Below are positions 9,902 through 20,646 of a DNA stretch of 64,000 bases, piece by piece. Numbering within the stretch: the stretch's first letter is position 1; each line of letters starts with the position of its first letter. Source of the DNA: Bactericera cockerelli (lineage: Eukaryota; Arthropoda; Insecta; Hemiptera; Triozidae). The notes under the pieces are model-generated. The model did not search any database, had not been told where the DNA came from, and worked only from the letters and a program-made list of their open reading frames with translations. Location: NCBI GenBank assembly GCA_024516035.1, contig CM044964.1, positions 1,448,784 to 1,512,783 of the forward strand, given 5' to 3'. Both the position numbers and the translations under genes were made by a program.

Positions 9902-11346
9902 CACAAATTGTACTATAATAATGACAAACTTGATATTGTGAAGAATTTTACCTATCTCGGTGTGACCTTTTCATGCTCAGGATTATTTCCAGCTGCAGCA
10001 GCAAAAGCATATACAAAAGGCAAACTAGCTACACAGAAAACCAACGAGATGGTTAGGAGGTCAAAGATAGGAAATATTGAAACCTGGCAGAAACTCTTTG
10101 AGGCAGTTGTATCAGCGACAGCGCTGTATTGTGGCGAAATTTGGGCGGGTCGTTACGTTGAAGAACTTGAAAAAATACAATCACAGTACTATAAATCTGT
10201 TCTCTTCCTACCACAAAGTACTCCGGGGCACTATCTTAGGTTGGAATTGGGTGTGCTAAAATTAAAGTTCTTAGTCATTAGGAAAATGTTATCATTTTGG
10301 TGCAAGTTGTTAAAAATGAACAATGAACGCTATCCTAAAATTTGTTTTCTTCAGCTACTCAAAATGAGAACAATGTCTTACAATGAGGATAGGTACAACT
10401 GGTGCTCACAGTTGAGAAACATAATGTTAGAGCTAGGTTTCAGAGAAGTCTGGGAGAACCAAGATGTAGAGAAGGTGGAACAGAATTTTGAGGAAATTCT
10501 AGATGTTCTCTCTGATAAACTAAGAGCTGAAAACTTAGACAGGGTCAACAGCTCTCGTTACAACACAATTTTTAAATGCATACTAGAGCCTTCAGCAAAA
10601 TTATCCGCTTACCTGGAATATGGTTCCTTACCCTTATTTGAATTACGTTTTCTAGCGCAGCTTAGGTTGGCAGGGGAAAATTTTTCTGTTATATCTTTTG
10701 CTGGGATCAAATCAAAATTCTCATCTGCTGACACGTGTCTGTGCAACGTTGGCCCAATGGACACACTTTGGCATTTTTTCTGTAACTGCCCTCTATTCAA
10801 AAGTGTGAGATTAATAACTTTATGCCGCGAGGTCATTGACTTCTATGACTTTGTTGCTATTGAGAAATCTCTGAGCATAGAAAAGGTCAATTTTGTCATT
10901 GTAGAAAAGTTAGTTAAATACTACACAAGAGCGGCGAAGGAGAGAAATTATTTAAAGGAGCTTACCGAAGAATTTGATGAGACCTAATCCGTTTTCCCCT
11001 TCCTAAAACTTAAGATATAACACCAATAATCATCAGATAATGTAGGTATGATGGCTTTTTAATTATATCTTTATTTAATATTTTGTAAGAACTTCTGTCC
11101 TGTAAATACTTTTATTTTATGATTATGCTTTTACATTATCTCTTGCCCTGCTAATTGAAATAAAGTTAACTACTAAATTATGTAATTTTGTTTGTAAGAA
11201 ATAGGTTGAACAACTCTAATTTTAAATAGGTCTGTAATTTTGTTAATTAATCTTTTTATTCAATGTAATTTTACTGTATGTCATATTGTCCTCCACTTGT
11301 AACATAATATTACAATAAAACATTTCTATTCTATTCTATTCTATTC
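9902..11346 (+). mobile_element. 5'-truncated non-LTR retrotransposon with exact ends
   Basis: The insertion is bounded by the 11-bp duplication taaggcagaga (9,891-9,901 and 11,347-11,357). It starts within coding sequence, in frame with the RT-terminal open frame at 9,908-10,987, carries a 3' UTR of about 340 bp with an AATAAA-like signal, and ends in a short (ATTCT)n tail at about 11,323-11,346. The structure is typical of incomplete target-primed reverse transcription. Confidence 0.9.
9908..10987 (+). CDS. C-terminal part of a non-LTR RT protein (truncated)
   Basis: This 359-residue frame opens on a TTG inside the truncated element, so the true N-terminus is missing and no natural start exists here. 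It begins with the RT-thumb block FTYLGVTFSCSG (about 14-25), followed by the alpha-rich C-terminal region. It ends with a zinc-knuckle-like Cys/His cluster CLCNVGPMDTLWHFFCNCP (about 278-297), seen at the C-terminus of many non-LTR polymerases. Catalytic motifs A to C and the endonuclease are absent, so the product cannot work as an RT. The frame itself is unbroken over more than 1 kb, which suggests a fairly recent insertion. The clade is not assigned. It lies between host flanks that carry an 11-bp TSD and has no functional gene neighbours. Confidence 0.85.
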   Translation: MYYNNDKLDIVKNFTYLGVTFSCSGLFPAAAAKAYTKGKLATQKTNEMVRRSKIGNIETWQKLFEAVVSATALYCGEIWAGRYVEELEKIQSQYYKSVLFLPQSTPGHYLRLELGVLKLKFLVIRKMLSFWCKLLKMNNERYPKICFLQLLKMRTMSYNEDRYNWCSQLRNIMLELGFREVWENQDVEKVEQNFEEILDVLSDKLRAENLDRVNSSRYNTIFKCILEPSAKLSAYLEYGSLPLFELRFLAQLRLAGENFSVISFAGIKSKFSSADTCLCNVGPMDTLWHFFCNCPLFKSVRLITLCREVIDFYDFVAIEKSLSIEKVNFVIVEKLVKYYTRAAKERNYLKELTEEFDET

Positions 11347-11357
11347 TAAGGCAGAGA

Positions 11358-11748
11358 GAGATATAAAAATAAATAAAAAAGAAAAGGATAGATTAAGTGA
11401 AAACAGTTCTAGCGATCGTCCTGGAAGCTCTCAAAAGGACACGCTAGCAGAAAATAGGAAATTAAAAATTATAGGTTCCAAAAGTTTAACTCCATGAATA
11501 TTTTCTCAAATGCTCTGTCCCACCCTTCTCTCCCTTTCTCTTTCTCTCCCTCCCCTTTTTTTCTTGTTTTTCTCTCTCCCTTTTTGTTCTCTTTCTGTTA
11601 CATTTCTTCTTCCTACTCTAAGTTTTTCAAAATTGAATGGTCTTCTCTTTATCTTTAGAATGTAGTGTTGAGTATTATTTTAAGTTTTAATTATAAATTT
11701 AGTTTCAGACAAAGAAATTGTATCAAGTAGCAATAAGTATGGTGTCCG
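11358..11748. other. Spacer with a CT-rich patch
   Basis: Contains a CT-rich stretch at about 11,520-11,610. No gene or defined repeat is seen in the rest. Confidence 0.4.
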
Positions 11749-12109
11749 AGTATTTTATATCTCCCTTGCCATTATTCCATATTAGGTGGTTATGTTGCTT
11801 TTGGGGTCGGTATTGTTCAACCTCATGGTTGAGGTTAGTAGAGTGGAGCACGTTTTTTGGTGGGATGCCCTCCCTAATTCCATGTCCATTCTAAGTCCTG
11901 ATCAGGATGGGGGTGTCACCCTCCATTCGCTGGAAATCCTATCAGCTTCCCATATTAACCTCATCCAGCCTTAGTAGGGCCGGAAATGCCAGCCTCACAT
12001 GTTTGGAGGTAACAAAATTTTCTTCGAAAAGTCTGCTCCTACCGGGGATCGAACTCGGGATCTCTGGACTACGAGCAGTAGTCTCAACCGTTACGCCACG
12101 TAGCCTGGC
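11749..12109 (-). mobile_element. SINE family C, full length, 7-bp TSD
   Basis: Read on the minus strand: a tRNA-like head (GCCAGGCTACGTGGCGTAAC, anticodon arm GACTACTGCTCGTAGTC, B box GAGTTCGATCCCC), then a body with TTTTCGAAGAAAATTTTGTT, the shared module GGCTGGATGAGGTTAATATG and GCGAATGGAGGGTGACACCC, then a long tail through CCAAAAGCAACATAACC to AGGGAGATATA. The flanks carry gtgtccg (11,742-11,748 and 12,110-12,116). Length is 361 bp. Confidence 0.8.
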
Positions 12110-12350
12110 GTGTCCGTATATTGTTGTAATGAAATGAAACAACAAAACTACTGATGGGCCAATACTCAATGTTAAGGTTAGCTGATGTCAACATCAAATT
12201 TAATTTAGTTTATTATTAAGATTATTATTATCATTTTTTATAATAATGAATAATAATACCCTTAGGTATTGTATGTATATTTAACGGTACATGACCAATG
12301 TACAAAACAAGAACAAAAATAGAAAAATTGAAAATACAAACATAATATAT
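12110..12350. other. Gene-free AT-rich spacer
   Basis: Between SINE C and SINE B. Nothing beyond ordinary AT-rich sequence is visible. Confidence 0.4.
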
Positions 12351-12595
12351 TTGGTGCATTTGTAGTCAAGTGGGTAACGCGCTAGTCTGGTAATCCAGGT
12401 AGTGTAGGGATCCATTGGTTCGAATCCCACCCAATGATGTGATAACTAATCAAATAAATGCTTGCTCATTTATTTGAGTAGTAATAATAATACTAATAAT
12501 AATAATACTCTGAGGGTTAGGTGGTAGAAAATGCTTTGAGCATAAACCTCGCCAAGTGGTTACCTTTCACTAAAGAGTGTTATTATTATAATATA
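12351..12595 (+). mobile_element. SINE family B, full length
   Basis: The best preserved B copy. The head gtagtcaagtgggtaacgcg, the arm ctagtctggtaatccagg and the canonical B box GGTTCGAATCCCACC are all intact. The body follows with cattta-rich linker, actctgagggttaggtgg, tgctttgagcataaacctcg and the end tcactaaagagtgttattat. The internal Pol III promoter boxes look usable. Confidence 0.8.
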
Positions 12596-12689
12596 TTGAT
12601 ATTGCTTAGAATTACTCGTATTTATCCTTCCAAAGGACATGTCAGTGTAAAAAATAAACCTTAGCTCCACCCGTCCGATTCTGTTTGGT

Positions 12690-15125
12690 TTTGTTTTCCT
12701 CTCTTCTTCCTTTCACTCCTATTCTTCTCTCCTCTTCCTTCACTCCTATTGTTCTCTCCTCTTCCTTTCACTCCTATTGTTCTCTCTCTCCTTTCACTCC
12801 TATTTTCTCTTACTTCCTTTCACTCCTATTGTTCTCTCCTCTTCCTTTCACTCCTATTCTTCTCTCCTCTTCCTTTCACCTCCTATTCTTCTCTCCTCTC
12901 TTCCTTTCACTCCTATTCTTCTCTCCTCTTCCTTCACTCCTATTCTTCTCCTCTCTTCCTTTCACCTCCTATTTTCTCTCCTCTTCCTTTCACTCCTATT
13001 CTTCTCTCCTCTTCCTTCCTCACTCCTATTCCTTCTCTCTCCTCTTTCCTTTCACTCCTATTGCTTCTCTCCTCTTCCTTTCACTCCTATTTTCCTCTCC
13101 TCTTCCTTTCACTCCTATTGTTCTCTCCTCTTCCTTTCACTCCTATTGTTCTCTTCTTCCTTTCACTCCTATTGTTCTCTCCTCTTCCTTTCACTCCTAT
13201 TGTTCTCTCTCTTCCTTTCACTCCTATTGTTCTCTCCTCTTCCTTTCACTCCTATTTTCTCTCCTCTTCCTTTCACTCCTATTGTTCTCTCTCTCTTCCT
13301 TTCACTCCTATTTTCTCTCCTCTTCCTTTCACTCCTATTGTTCTCTCCTCTTCCTTTCACTCCTATTTCTCTCCTCTTCCTTCACTCCTATGTTTCCTCC
13401 TCTTCCTTTCACTCCATTTCTTCCTCTTCCTTTCACTCCTATTCTTCTCTCCTCTTCCTTTCACTCCTATTGTCTCTCCTCCTCTTTCCTTTCACTCCTA
13501 TTCTTCTCTCCTCCTCTTCCTTTCACTCCTATTGTTCTCTCCTCTTCCTTTCACTCCTATTGTTCTCTCCTCTTCCTTTCACTCCTATTGTTCTCTCCTC
13601 TTCCTTTCACTCCTATTGTTCTCCTTCCCTCTTTTCACTCCTTTCTCCTCTCCTCTTCCTTTCACTCCTATTGTTCTCTCCTCTTCCTTTCACTCCTATT
13701 GTTCTCTCCTCTTCCTTTTCACTCCTATTCTCCTCTCCTCTTCCTTTCACTCCTATTGTTCTCTCCTCTTCCTTTCACTCCTATTGTTTCTCTATCTCCT
13801 CTTCCTTTCACTCCTATTGTTCTCTCCTCTTCCTTTCACTCCTATTGTTCTCTCCTCTTCCTTTCACTCCTATGTTCTCTCCTCTCCTTTCACTCCTATT
13901 GTTCTCTCACTTCCTTTCCCTCCTATTGTTCTCTCCTCTTCCTTTCACTCCTATTTCTCTCCTCTTCCTTTCACTCCTATTGTTTCTCCTCCTCTTCTCC
14001 TTTCACTCCTATTGTTCTCTCCTCTTCTTTCACTCCTATTCTCCTCTCCTCTTCCTTTCACTCCTATTTTCCTCTCCTCTTCCTTTCACTCCTATTGTTC
14101 TCTCCTCTTCCTTTCACTCCTATTTTCCTCTCCTCTCCTTTCACTCCTATTTTCTCTCTCCTTCCTTTCACTCCTATTGTTCCTCTTCTCTTCCTTTCAC
14201 TCCTATTGTTCTCCTCCTCTTCCTTTCACTCCTATTTTCTCTCCTCTTCCTTTCACTCCTATTGTTCTCTCCTCTTCCTTTCACTCCTATTTTCTCTCCT
14301 CTTCCTTTCACTCCTATTGTTCTCTCCTCTTCCTTTCACTCCTATTGTTCCTCTCTTCCTTTCACTCCTATTGTTCTCTCCTCTTCCTTTCACTCCTATT
14401 GTTCTCTTCATCTTCCTTTCACTCCTATTTTCTCTCCTCTTCCTTTCACTCCTATTCTTCTCTCCTCTTCCTTTCACTCCTATTGTTCTCTCCTCTTCCT
14501 TTCACTCCTATTTCTCTCCTCTTCCTTTCACTCCTATTCTCTCTCCTCTTCCTTTCACTCCTATTGTTCTCTCTCTTCCTTTCACTCCTATTGTTCTCTT
14601 ATCATTTCCTTTCACTCCTTATTTCTTCCTCTTCCTTTCACTCCTATTGTTCTCTTCTCTTCCTTTCACTCCTATTGTTCTCTCCTCTTCCTTTCACTCC
14701 TATTGTTCTCTCCTCTTCCTTTCACTCCTATTCTTCTCTCCTCTTCCTTTCACTCCTATTCTTCTCTCCTCTTCCTTTCACTCCTATTTTTCTCCACTTC
14801 CTTTCACTCCTATTGTTCTCTCCTCTTCCTTTCCCTCCTATTTTTCTCCCTTCCTTTCACTCCTATTGTTCTCTCTCTTCCTTACACTCCTATTCTCTCT
14901 CCTCTTCCTTTCACTCCTATTGTTCTCTCCTCTTCCTTTCACTCCTATTGTTCTCTCCTCTTCCTTTCACTCCTATTCTTCTCTCCTCTTCCTTTCACTC
15001 CTATTTTCTCTCCTCTTCCTTTCACTCCTATTGTTCTCTCCTCTTCCTTTCACTCCTATTCTTCTCTCCTCTTCCTTTCACTCCTATTCTTCTCTCCTCT
15101 TCCTTTCACTCCTATTTTCTCTTCT
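12690..15125 (+). repeat. 28-bp polypyrimidine minisatellite, about 86 units
   Basis: Tandem units of about 28 bp built around CTTCCTTTCACTCCTATTG followed by TTCTCTCCT repeat for about 2.4 kb. Frequent one- to several-base indels occur in the CT part, while the TTTCACTCCTAT part is well kept. The plus strand is almost purely pyrimidine, with two A and one G per unit. Because the unit has no stop codon in any forward frame and 28 is not a multiple of 3, very long frames of repeating Ser/Leu/Phe/Pro/His/Tyr peptides arise; these are not genes. Degenerate units continue to about 15,950. Confidence 0.95.
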
Positions 15126-15955
15126 ATCCTTCTTTATTTTATCTATCTCCTCCTATTGCACTTCTATCCTTTCCTCTTCATTTCACTCCTATTGTTCCCC
15201 TCTCATATCCTCTTCATACGGTGTCCATACTCTCTTTCACTCCTTGGTTCTTCCCTTACATCCTATTTCTCTTATTCTTTTTCTCCTTTTTCTCTCTCTC
15301 TTTCACTCCTATTTTCTCCTCTCTTTCACTCTCTATTCTTCTCCTCCCCTTCTTTCCTCCTCTTCTTCTCTCCATCTCTTTCATCTATATTTCTCTCTCT
15401 TCTTTTCCCTATTCTTCTCTCCTCTTCCTTCTCTCTATTCTTTCTCTCTCTTATCCTTTCTCTTTCTCTCTTCCCTCCTTTCATTCTCTCTCCCACTCTA
15501 TTTCTCTTTTCCTTCTCTTGTCTCCTCTCTCTCCTTATCTATGTCTTCTCTCTCTTCCCTCCTATCTCACTCTTATTAATTTCTCTTCCCTCTCTTATCT
15601 ATTTTTTCTCTCTTCCTTTACTCTATTTCTTTCTTACTCTATCTCTATCTTTCTTATCCTCTCTCTCTCTCTCCTCTCTCTTCACTCTTTCTGTCTCCTC
15701 TTTCCTTCCTCCTATCTCTCCTATTCACTATTCCCTTATTTCTCCTTATCCATCTCTTCTTTCATTGTCTCTATCTCTTCTTAACTTTGTTCTCCTCTCC
15801 TTCACTCCTATTGTTTATCCTTTTTTTTCCTTTTTCCCATTCACTCTATTGTTCACTTCTTCTTCCCTCCTATTCTTCTCTTCTTACCTCTTTTCTTTTC
15901 CACTTTCACTCATTTTCTCTCTCCTTCCCTTCACTCCTATTATCAATTTCTTCCA
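15126..15955 (+). repeat. Degenerate CT-rich continuation of the minisatellite
   Basis: Pyrimidine-rich DNA with scattered remnants of the tcactcctat core (for example near 15,185, 15,300 and 15,803) among simple CTCT and TTCT runs. Confidence 0.8.
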
Positions 15956-16130
15956 TAACAATAGCTATTATTTTATCAAATACGTAACAAGTGTCCAATT
16001 ACCACTTATACCTGAGGGTAAATTTAGGTCCAAGGCTTTTGGAACCCTTTTACAGGCGATAATGGAACCGGGGTACGAACAAACAAGCTCTTATTTCCCT
16101 GGAATATCCAGGCTTAACCAAAATCCATCC
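15956..16130. repeat. Non-CT island sharing a block with 16.9 kb
   Basis: The island includes gagggtaaatttaggtccaa and ggcttttggaa. A diverged form of the same block (gagggaaattgaggtcaaat, ggcttttggaa) lies at 16,922-16,953, on the other side of the second CT tract. It may be a diverged repeat flanking the tract. Confidence 0.4.
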
Positions 16131-16815
16131 TCTCTTATTGCTTTTCTCTCTTTCTCTCTCTCTCTTATCCCTTCTCTCTCTCTTTCTCTCATTCCTTCTC
16201 TCCCCTCTTATCCCTCCTCTCTCACTCTCATCTCTCACATTATCTCTATATTCCTTTCTCTCTCTTTTCCCTATTCTCTCTATTCCTTTCTCTCTCTCTC
16301 TTATCTTTTCTCTCTCTATTCCTTTCTCCCTCGTATCCCTCCTCTCTCACTTTCTCTCACATTTCTCTGTTACTTTCTCTCTCTTGTCTCTCCTCTCTCT
16401 CACACACTTTCTCTGATCCCTTCTCTCTCTTCCGCTCACTATCTCACACTTATTCTAATTTCTCTTCCCATCTCTTATTTTTTATTCTCTTTCCTTTACT
16501 CTTACATCGTACGTATCTCTATCTTTCTATATCTCTCTCTCTCTCTCCCTCCTCTCTCTCTCTCCCTCTTTCTCTCTCTATCTCTCATAATTAGCTTCCC
16601 TTATTTCTCTCTTACCATCTCTGTACTTATCATCTCGTACAATCTATCTCTTCTAACTTTTTTCTCTCTTACTCCATTGGTATTTTCCTGTTTTTCTATC
16701 TCTCTATTTGTCACTGTCTTTCTCTCTCAATCTTTCTATCTATACCTCTTTCTTTACCACTCTCTCTCTCATTCTCTCTCTCTCTCTCTCACCGTATCAC
16801 TCTCTATTACTCGAA
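16131..16815 (+). repeat. CT-rich simple-sequence tract
   Basis: About 680 bp of TCTC, CTTT and TATCTC variants. Open frames across it are compositional. Confidence 0.85.
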
Positions 16816-17069
16816 ATATTCTTCCACTGAAACAATAGCCTTTACCTTTTCACTCGGTGACCCTCATAACCGTTAACAAGTTTGTCCTCAAAACCTCTTC
16901 CACCCAGCCGGGTTATGACCCTAGAGGGAAATTGAGGTCAAATGGCTTTTGGAAGGGCGGACACTGGTTTTCAGGTGAATTAGGACAGTCCCGGGGGTAC
17001 TGTGTAAACATAATTTCCCTCACACTCCTTTTAATACAATTTTTACTTGCCTTGTCCTATAATATACTA

Positions 17070-17340
17070 CAGAACCCGAGTTCGATTCCCGGTTGGAGCA
17101 AACTTTTTGAAGAAAATTCTGTTCCCTCCAAACACGTGAGTCTGGCACCTCCAGGCTGGGTGAGGTTAGTAATGGAAGCTGGTAGGATTCCCAGCGAATG
17201 GAGGGTGACACCCCCGTCAAACTTTTAGAAGAAAATTCTGCTCCCTCCAAACACGTGAGTGTGGCACCTCCAGGCTGGGTGAGGTTAATAATGGAAGCTG
17301 GTAGGATTTCCAGCGAATGGAGGGTGACACCCCCGTCCTG
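17070..17340 (+). mobile_element. SINE family C with a tandem 119-bp body duplication
   Basis: A partial head (gagttcgattcccggttgg) is followed by two successive copies of the body, starting at 17,101 and 17,220. Each contains gaagaaaattctg, tccaaacacgtgag, ccaggctgggtgaggtta and agcgaatggagggtgacac. The spacing is 119 bp and the units differ at only a few positions. This copy lost the 5' part of its tRNA-like head. Confidence 0.8.
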
Positions 17341-17346
17341 ATCGTC

Positions 17347-17575
17347 CAGCCTCCGTGGCGTAATGGTTGTGACTACTGCCCGTAGTCCCGAGGTCTCGAG
17401 TTCGACTCCCGGTTGTGGCAGACTTTTCGAAGAAAATCTTGTCCCTTCCAAACACGTGAGGCTGGCATTTCCGGCCCTATTCAGACTGGGTGAGGTGAAT
17501 GTGGGTATCTGGTACGATTCCCAGCGCATGGAGGGTCAAACCTCCGTTCTGACTATCTAGAGGACGCTGAAACCA
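17347..17575 (+). mobile_element. SINE family C with complete tRNA-like head
   Basis: It starts with agcctccgtggcgtaatgg. The anticodon arm is gactactgcccgtagtc (loop CTGCCCG, formally a GCC anticodon) and the B box is GAGTTCGACTCCC. The shared body module follows (ctgggtgaggtgaatgtggg, then gcatggagggtcaaacc). It lies directly downstream of the headless duplicated copy, so three body modules stand in tandem. Confidence 0.8.
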
Positions 17576-17694
17576 AATAGAATCAACTGGTCACAATAGA
17601 TCTAATAAGGTCGCAGTGTTAATTGAAAGTGTTTCACTGGAAACCCTGCGACCAGGTCAGATAATAATAATCCTATAATAAGTAAAATATTCTA

Positions 17695-18070
17695 TTACGC
17701 GGTTTTTCACATTTCTTGACGAAAATAGCCTCAGGATACCAAAAAAGTTGTTTTCGACCATTGGTCCGTGAACAAGATATTTCGAAAACGGTAAAAACTA
17801 GAGACTTAGGGCGAAACTAATAGTCGTTTTTGTAATACCTCTGTGCCGCTAAGTCACGGATTGCGTACTGTGTAAGACAGGGAAACACTGTGTAAGACGC
17901 TTAGCAATGACTTGAGTGATAGAATTTGTCTATTAATTTCGCCCTTAAAAAGTGGTATGGAAGTTGATTTATTATACCACACGAACTCGGTTGAAATCAG
18001 CCGCGCAACGCGGTCACAGGGGCTGTTCTTTTAAATTGGTTGAAGATTAAAAAAAAAAAAAAAAAAAATA
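17695..18070 (+). mobile_element. Element F left-half copy carrying a MITE insertion
   Basis: The blocks gcctcaggatacc, aagttgttttcgaccattgg, gagactta and ttttaaattggttgaa match the left half of the element at 7.50 kb. The match is broken at 17,809-17,944 by a small inserted element, and the copy ends in a run of A (18,050-18,069). Confidence 0.7.
17809..17944. mobile_element. 136-bp Harbinger-like MITE with TTA TSD
   Basis: Terminal inverted repeats GGGCGAAACTAATAG (17,809-17,823) and CTATTAATTTCGCCC (17,930-17,944) match at 14 of 15 positions. The flanks are TTA on both sides (17,806-17,808 and 17,945-17,947), and removing the insert restores the sequence of related F copies. A 3-bp TTA/TAA duplication is characteristic of the PIF/Harbinger superfamily. 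No coding capacity is present. Confidence 0.75.
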
Positions 18071-18256
18071 GAGTACGAATTTTTCTTTAAATAAAAAATA
18101 TTTAGGTACTCCGATTATTTTCGGTATAGTCACTACAGGCGAAAAGGTGAGAGAGGTTTCGAGTTCTTGTAGAGTGAGATGTTTTGGCTCTGCAGACTGT
18201 AAACATTAGATGTTTCGGAATGTATTAGTATATTAAACAACGCACTCTATATTTCC
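18071..18256. other. Gene-free spacer
   Basis: I recognise no feature here. Confidence 0.4.
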
Positions 18257-18306
18257 CACCAAGCCATAAAATTCACGTCGGTAAGTGTGAATTTTATGGT
18301 TTGGTA
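18257..18306. other. Strong stem-loop
   Basis: Arms at 18,257-18,276 and 18,287-18,306 pair over about 18 of 20 bases, including the perfect 13-mer ccataaaattcac and its complement, around a 10-nt loop. It could be the remnant of a small foldback element. Confidence 0.6.
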
Positions 18307-18897
18307 TCTTTTGTGTTAGTAGGTGTGAATCTTATGATGCATTGGCCGGTGTAAATAATATTATTAGTATAATAATAATGTTTTTCTTTGTGTTATTTTG
18401 TCACAATTTTAATCGGTAGCGCAGAATCATAAAAAATACCATTTAATATTCCATGTCTTATTTTGCTCAAAATTCCGAAATTGGTCGCTGCTCATCAAAG
18501 CATCTATTCATTTTTCCTCGCATCGCCGTCATAATTATGAGTGCACCCCAAACATTAAAGTAGATAGCTGAATATTTAGTTGGACAGGTGTAGCTAGTGT
18601 TGGTGTTTTTTTATGCAAGTAAAAATATTATTGTAAATTGTGTAAAATGTTTATGTATAAATATCACAATAAAATATTTAAATTCAATTGAAATTAAAGT
18701 ACAGAGGAAAAAATACTCGAATGCGTGCAATGCTAACTCACTCGGCCAAATTGACTACGTCATAATATACATGATAAATACCAAGTTTTTCAAAGTTTCA
18801 TTCAAGCTCAACAATCCGAGTCCTCTAAGCTTACTATACGCCATACTCAGTTGGTTCATGAGTTCTCATAAGTTTCTGCTAGAAATTCACTAGTTTT
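18307..18897. other. AT-rich region without a supported gene
   Basis: A 98-codon frame at 18,597-18,893 has biased Ile/Asn/Lys/Phe composition, no recognisable domain and no coding signature. A short stretch near 18,722 (gcgtgcaatgctaactcact) resembles the head of SINE family D. Confidence 0.4.
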
Positions 18898-19232
18898 ATA
18901 CAGAGAGGTTAAAGAGTACCTTTCCTATGTAAAAAACCATATCTTTGTAATACATTATTATTGGTATTGAAAAATCATTTTCTGAGGTTAGGAGATTTTA
19001 GATGAATTCTACACAATTTTACTGTGATTATGAGTAATGATTTTTTTTTTTTCGGGAACTAATGGTTAAATGAGTTCTAGAGACTACTTGACCGATACAA
19101 TTATCGACACCGCCAGTTTTTTCCAAATAATTATACTGACTGTTGCAATTTATTTTATTGTTTTCTGTCATTTTGGTCTTTTTATTAAATATTTTCACGG
19201 GTAAGATACTTTTCAACCACCCTGTATACAGT
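18898..19232. mobile_element. MITE-like element with ACAGGGTG-type inverted ends
   Basis: The left end tatacagagaggttaaagag with tacctttcc and the right end (complement tatacagggtggttgaaaag, then tatcttacc) form diverged inverted repeats of about 32 bp spanning about 335 bp. The same pairing of the ACAGGGTGGT motif with a tacctttccyatg motif occurs at 58.46-58.80 and 59.21-59.25 kb. No coding capacity is visible. Confidence 0.5.
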
Positions 19233-19588
19233 TTATACATGTATATAATTATGTATATTATAATGCTCAGACTAAGCTTCTTATGAATGTAAATGGTAAG
19301 TCGTAAGCCCTACATTTTCTCATCATTTCAAACTTCATATTTTGAATTATTGTTTTACTTTGGTTTCTGCATAAATGCATATGATTTTCTGCCTTGATGC
19401 ATGTGTTTCAGTGCCTCAATGATATAACAGTTCCGTACCCGGGGCTTAAAACTAGTGGAATTAGAAAAGACTTAGTGAAATGGGCTGATTGACATAAGTT
19501 TTTCCAAAAATCAGTCGTACGAATCAATGCTGAATAGAGAAATTAGGTTTTATGTATGACTTCTTGAAAAGGGTCTTTATATCTTATA

Positions 19589-19620
19589 TCTTATCAATCT
19601 TTTTTCAAAGATTGATAAGA
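19589..19620. other. Perfect 14-bp hairpin
   Basis: tcttatcaatcttt (19,589-19,602) and aaagattgataaga (19,607-19,620) pair perfectly around a 4-nt loop. There is no adjacent gene for which it could be a terminator. Confidence 0.55.
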
Positions 19621-19990
19621 TTAGATAATAACATTATTGCCACTAGTATATCATTTTTTAATGAGATATATTAATAACAAATTTCTGGTATATTAACAGT
19701 AGATCATCACTGGTAATCCAGCCCCATCTTCATAAGGTAGACACCTAACAATTTTTCTAGTAGGTACCTCTGAGTCTAAGAGAGACAGCGCGAATGATAG
19801 ATAATTGCTCTTGGGAGTCTTGGGTCCATATCCATGCTGGAACATTGGAAAAAGTTTAGTTCCATTTGGCGCTTAAAACATTAGCCATAATATATAGCCA
19901 TTCTTACTGCCATTAGTACATGTATGTATTAGTACTTCAATGACTATAGGTAATATATTTTAACTATTGAAACATTTTATTTTATCATTT
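19621..19990. other. Gene-free spacer
   Basis: AT-rich DNA without a supported feature. Confidence 0.4.
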
Positions 19991-20122
19991 TCCTGTTAAT
20001 CACTTTTGTGATGTCACAACTACTCAAACGCGCTTTACTAAATCTTTGCTGAACATGGGACTTGAACCACCGACCTCCAGGTTACAAGCCCGCCACCTTA
20101 TCAATCGAGCTACTGAGGCCGG
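19991..20122 (-). mobile_element. SINE family A
   Basis: The minus strand carries the tRNA-like head (CTCAGTAGCTCGATTGATA, CTTGTAACCTGGAGGTCGG, B box GGTTCAAGTCCC) and then the family body with GCGTTTGAGTAGTTGTGAC and the end CACAAAAGTGATTAACAG. Confidence 0.8.
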
Positions 20123-20634
20123 TAAACATCATAATTTCACCACGATAAGAAAGCACTGTTGGGTTCATATTTTAACTATCTATTTTTTTCCTTTTTATGG
20201 TATATAATATTCTTTCCACTTTTTAATTTTTGTAATTATTATTTTTACTGTGCATAAATAATTATCCCCCAAAAAATATCACTTTTTGACATAGAAAAGT
20301 CCCGCCAAGTCGTTCCCCAAAAATAATTCAGTTCCCAAATTTATCCCTCCCTTCCCAAAAAATTTATTAGGTATTTGTGACCTTCCTTAATTTTTTTTAT
20401 TGAAATCAATTTATGGTTCCGCCTTTTATTCATTAACTTAAGTGCAACACTATACTTATTAAACCCTCCCCTCTTCCTTTCTTCTAATGTCCTCTTTCTT
20501 CTGTTCCTTGTTGCATGTTGGAATGTTTCTTTTACAACCTCAGGACTTAAGTTTTATTTCCTTGAATTCCTTGCTCCTTTCATATTTTTTTTATTATGTC
20601 TTACCTAACAAGGTATGATATAATAATAATAATA
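20123..20634. other. Gene-free spacer
   Basis: AT-rich sequence ending in a short (AAT)n run at 20,621-20,640. No supported gene. Confidence 0.4.
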
Positions 20635-20646
20635 ATAATAACAAGT

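Noticed and set aside
12685..16838. Three overlapping open frames of 964 to 1,353 codons
   Set aside because: They translate a 28-bp polypyrimidine satellite and CT simple sequence in all three frames. The unit has no stop codon in any frame, and the peptides repeat with a 28-residue period.
18597..18893. A 98-codon frame
   Set aside because: AT-driven composition, no recognisable domain, no splice or promoter context.
19589..19620. Rho-independent terminator
   Set aside because: The hairpin is AT-rich, there is no upstream gene and the DNA is evidently eukaryotic.
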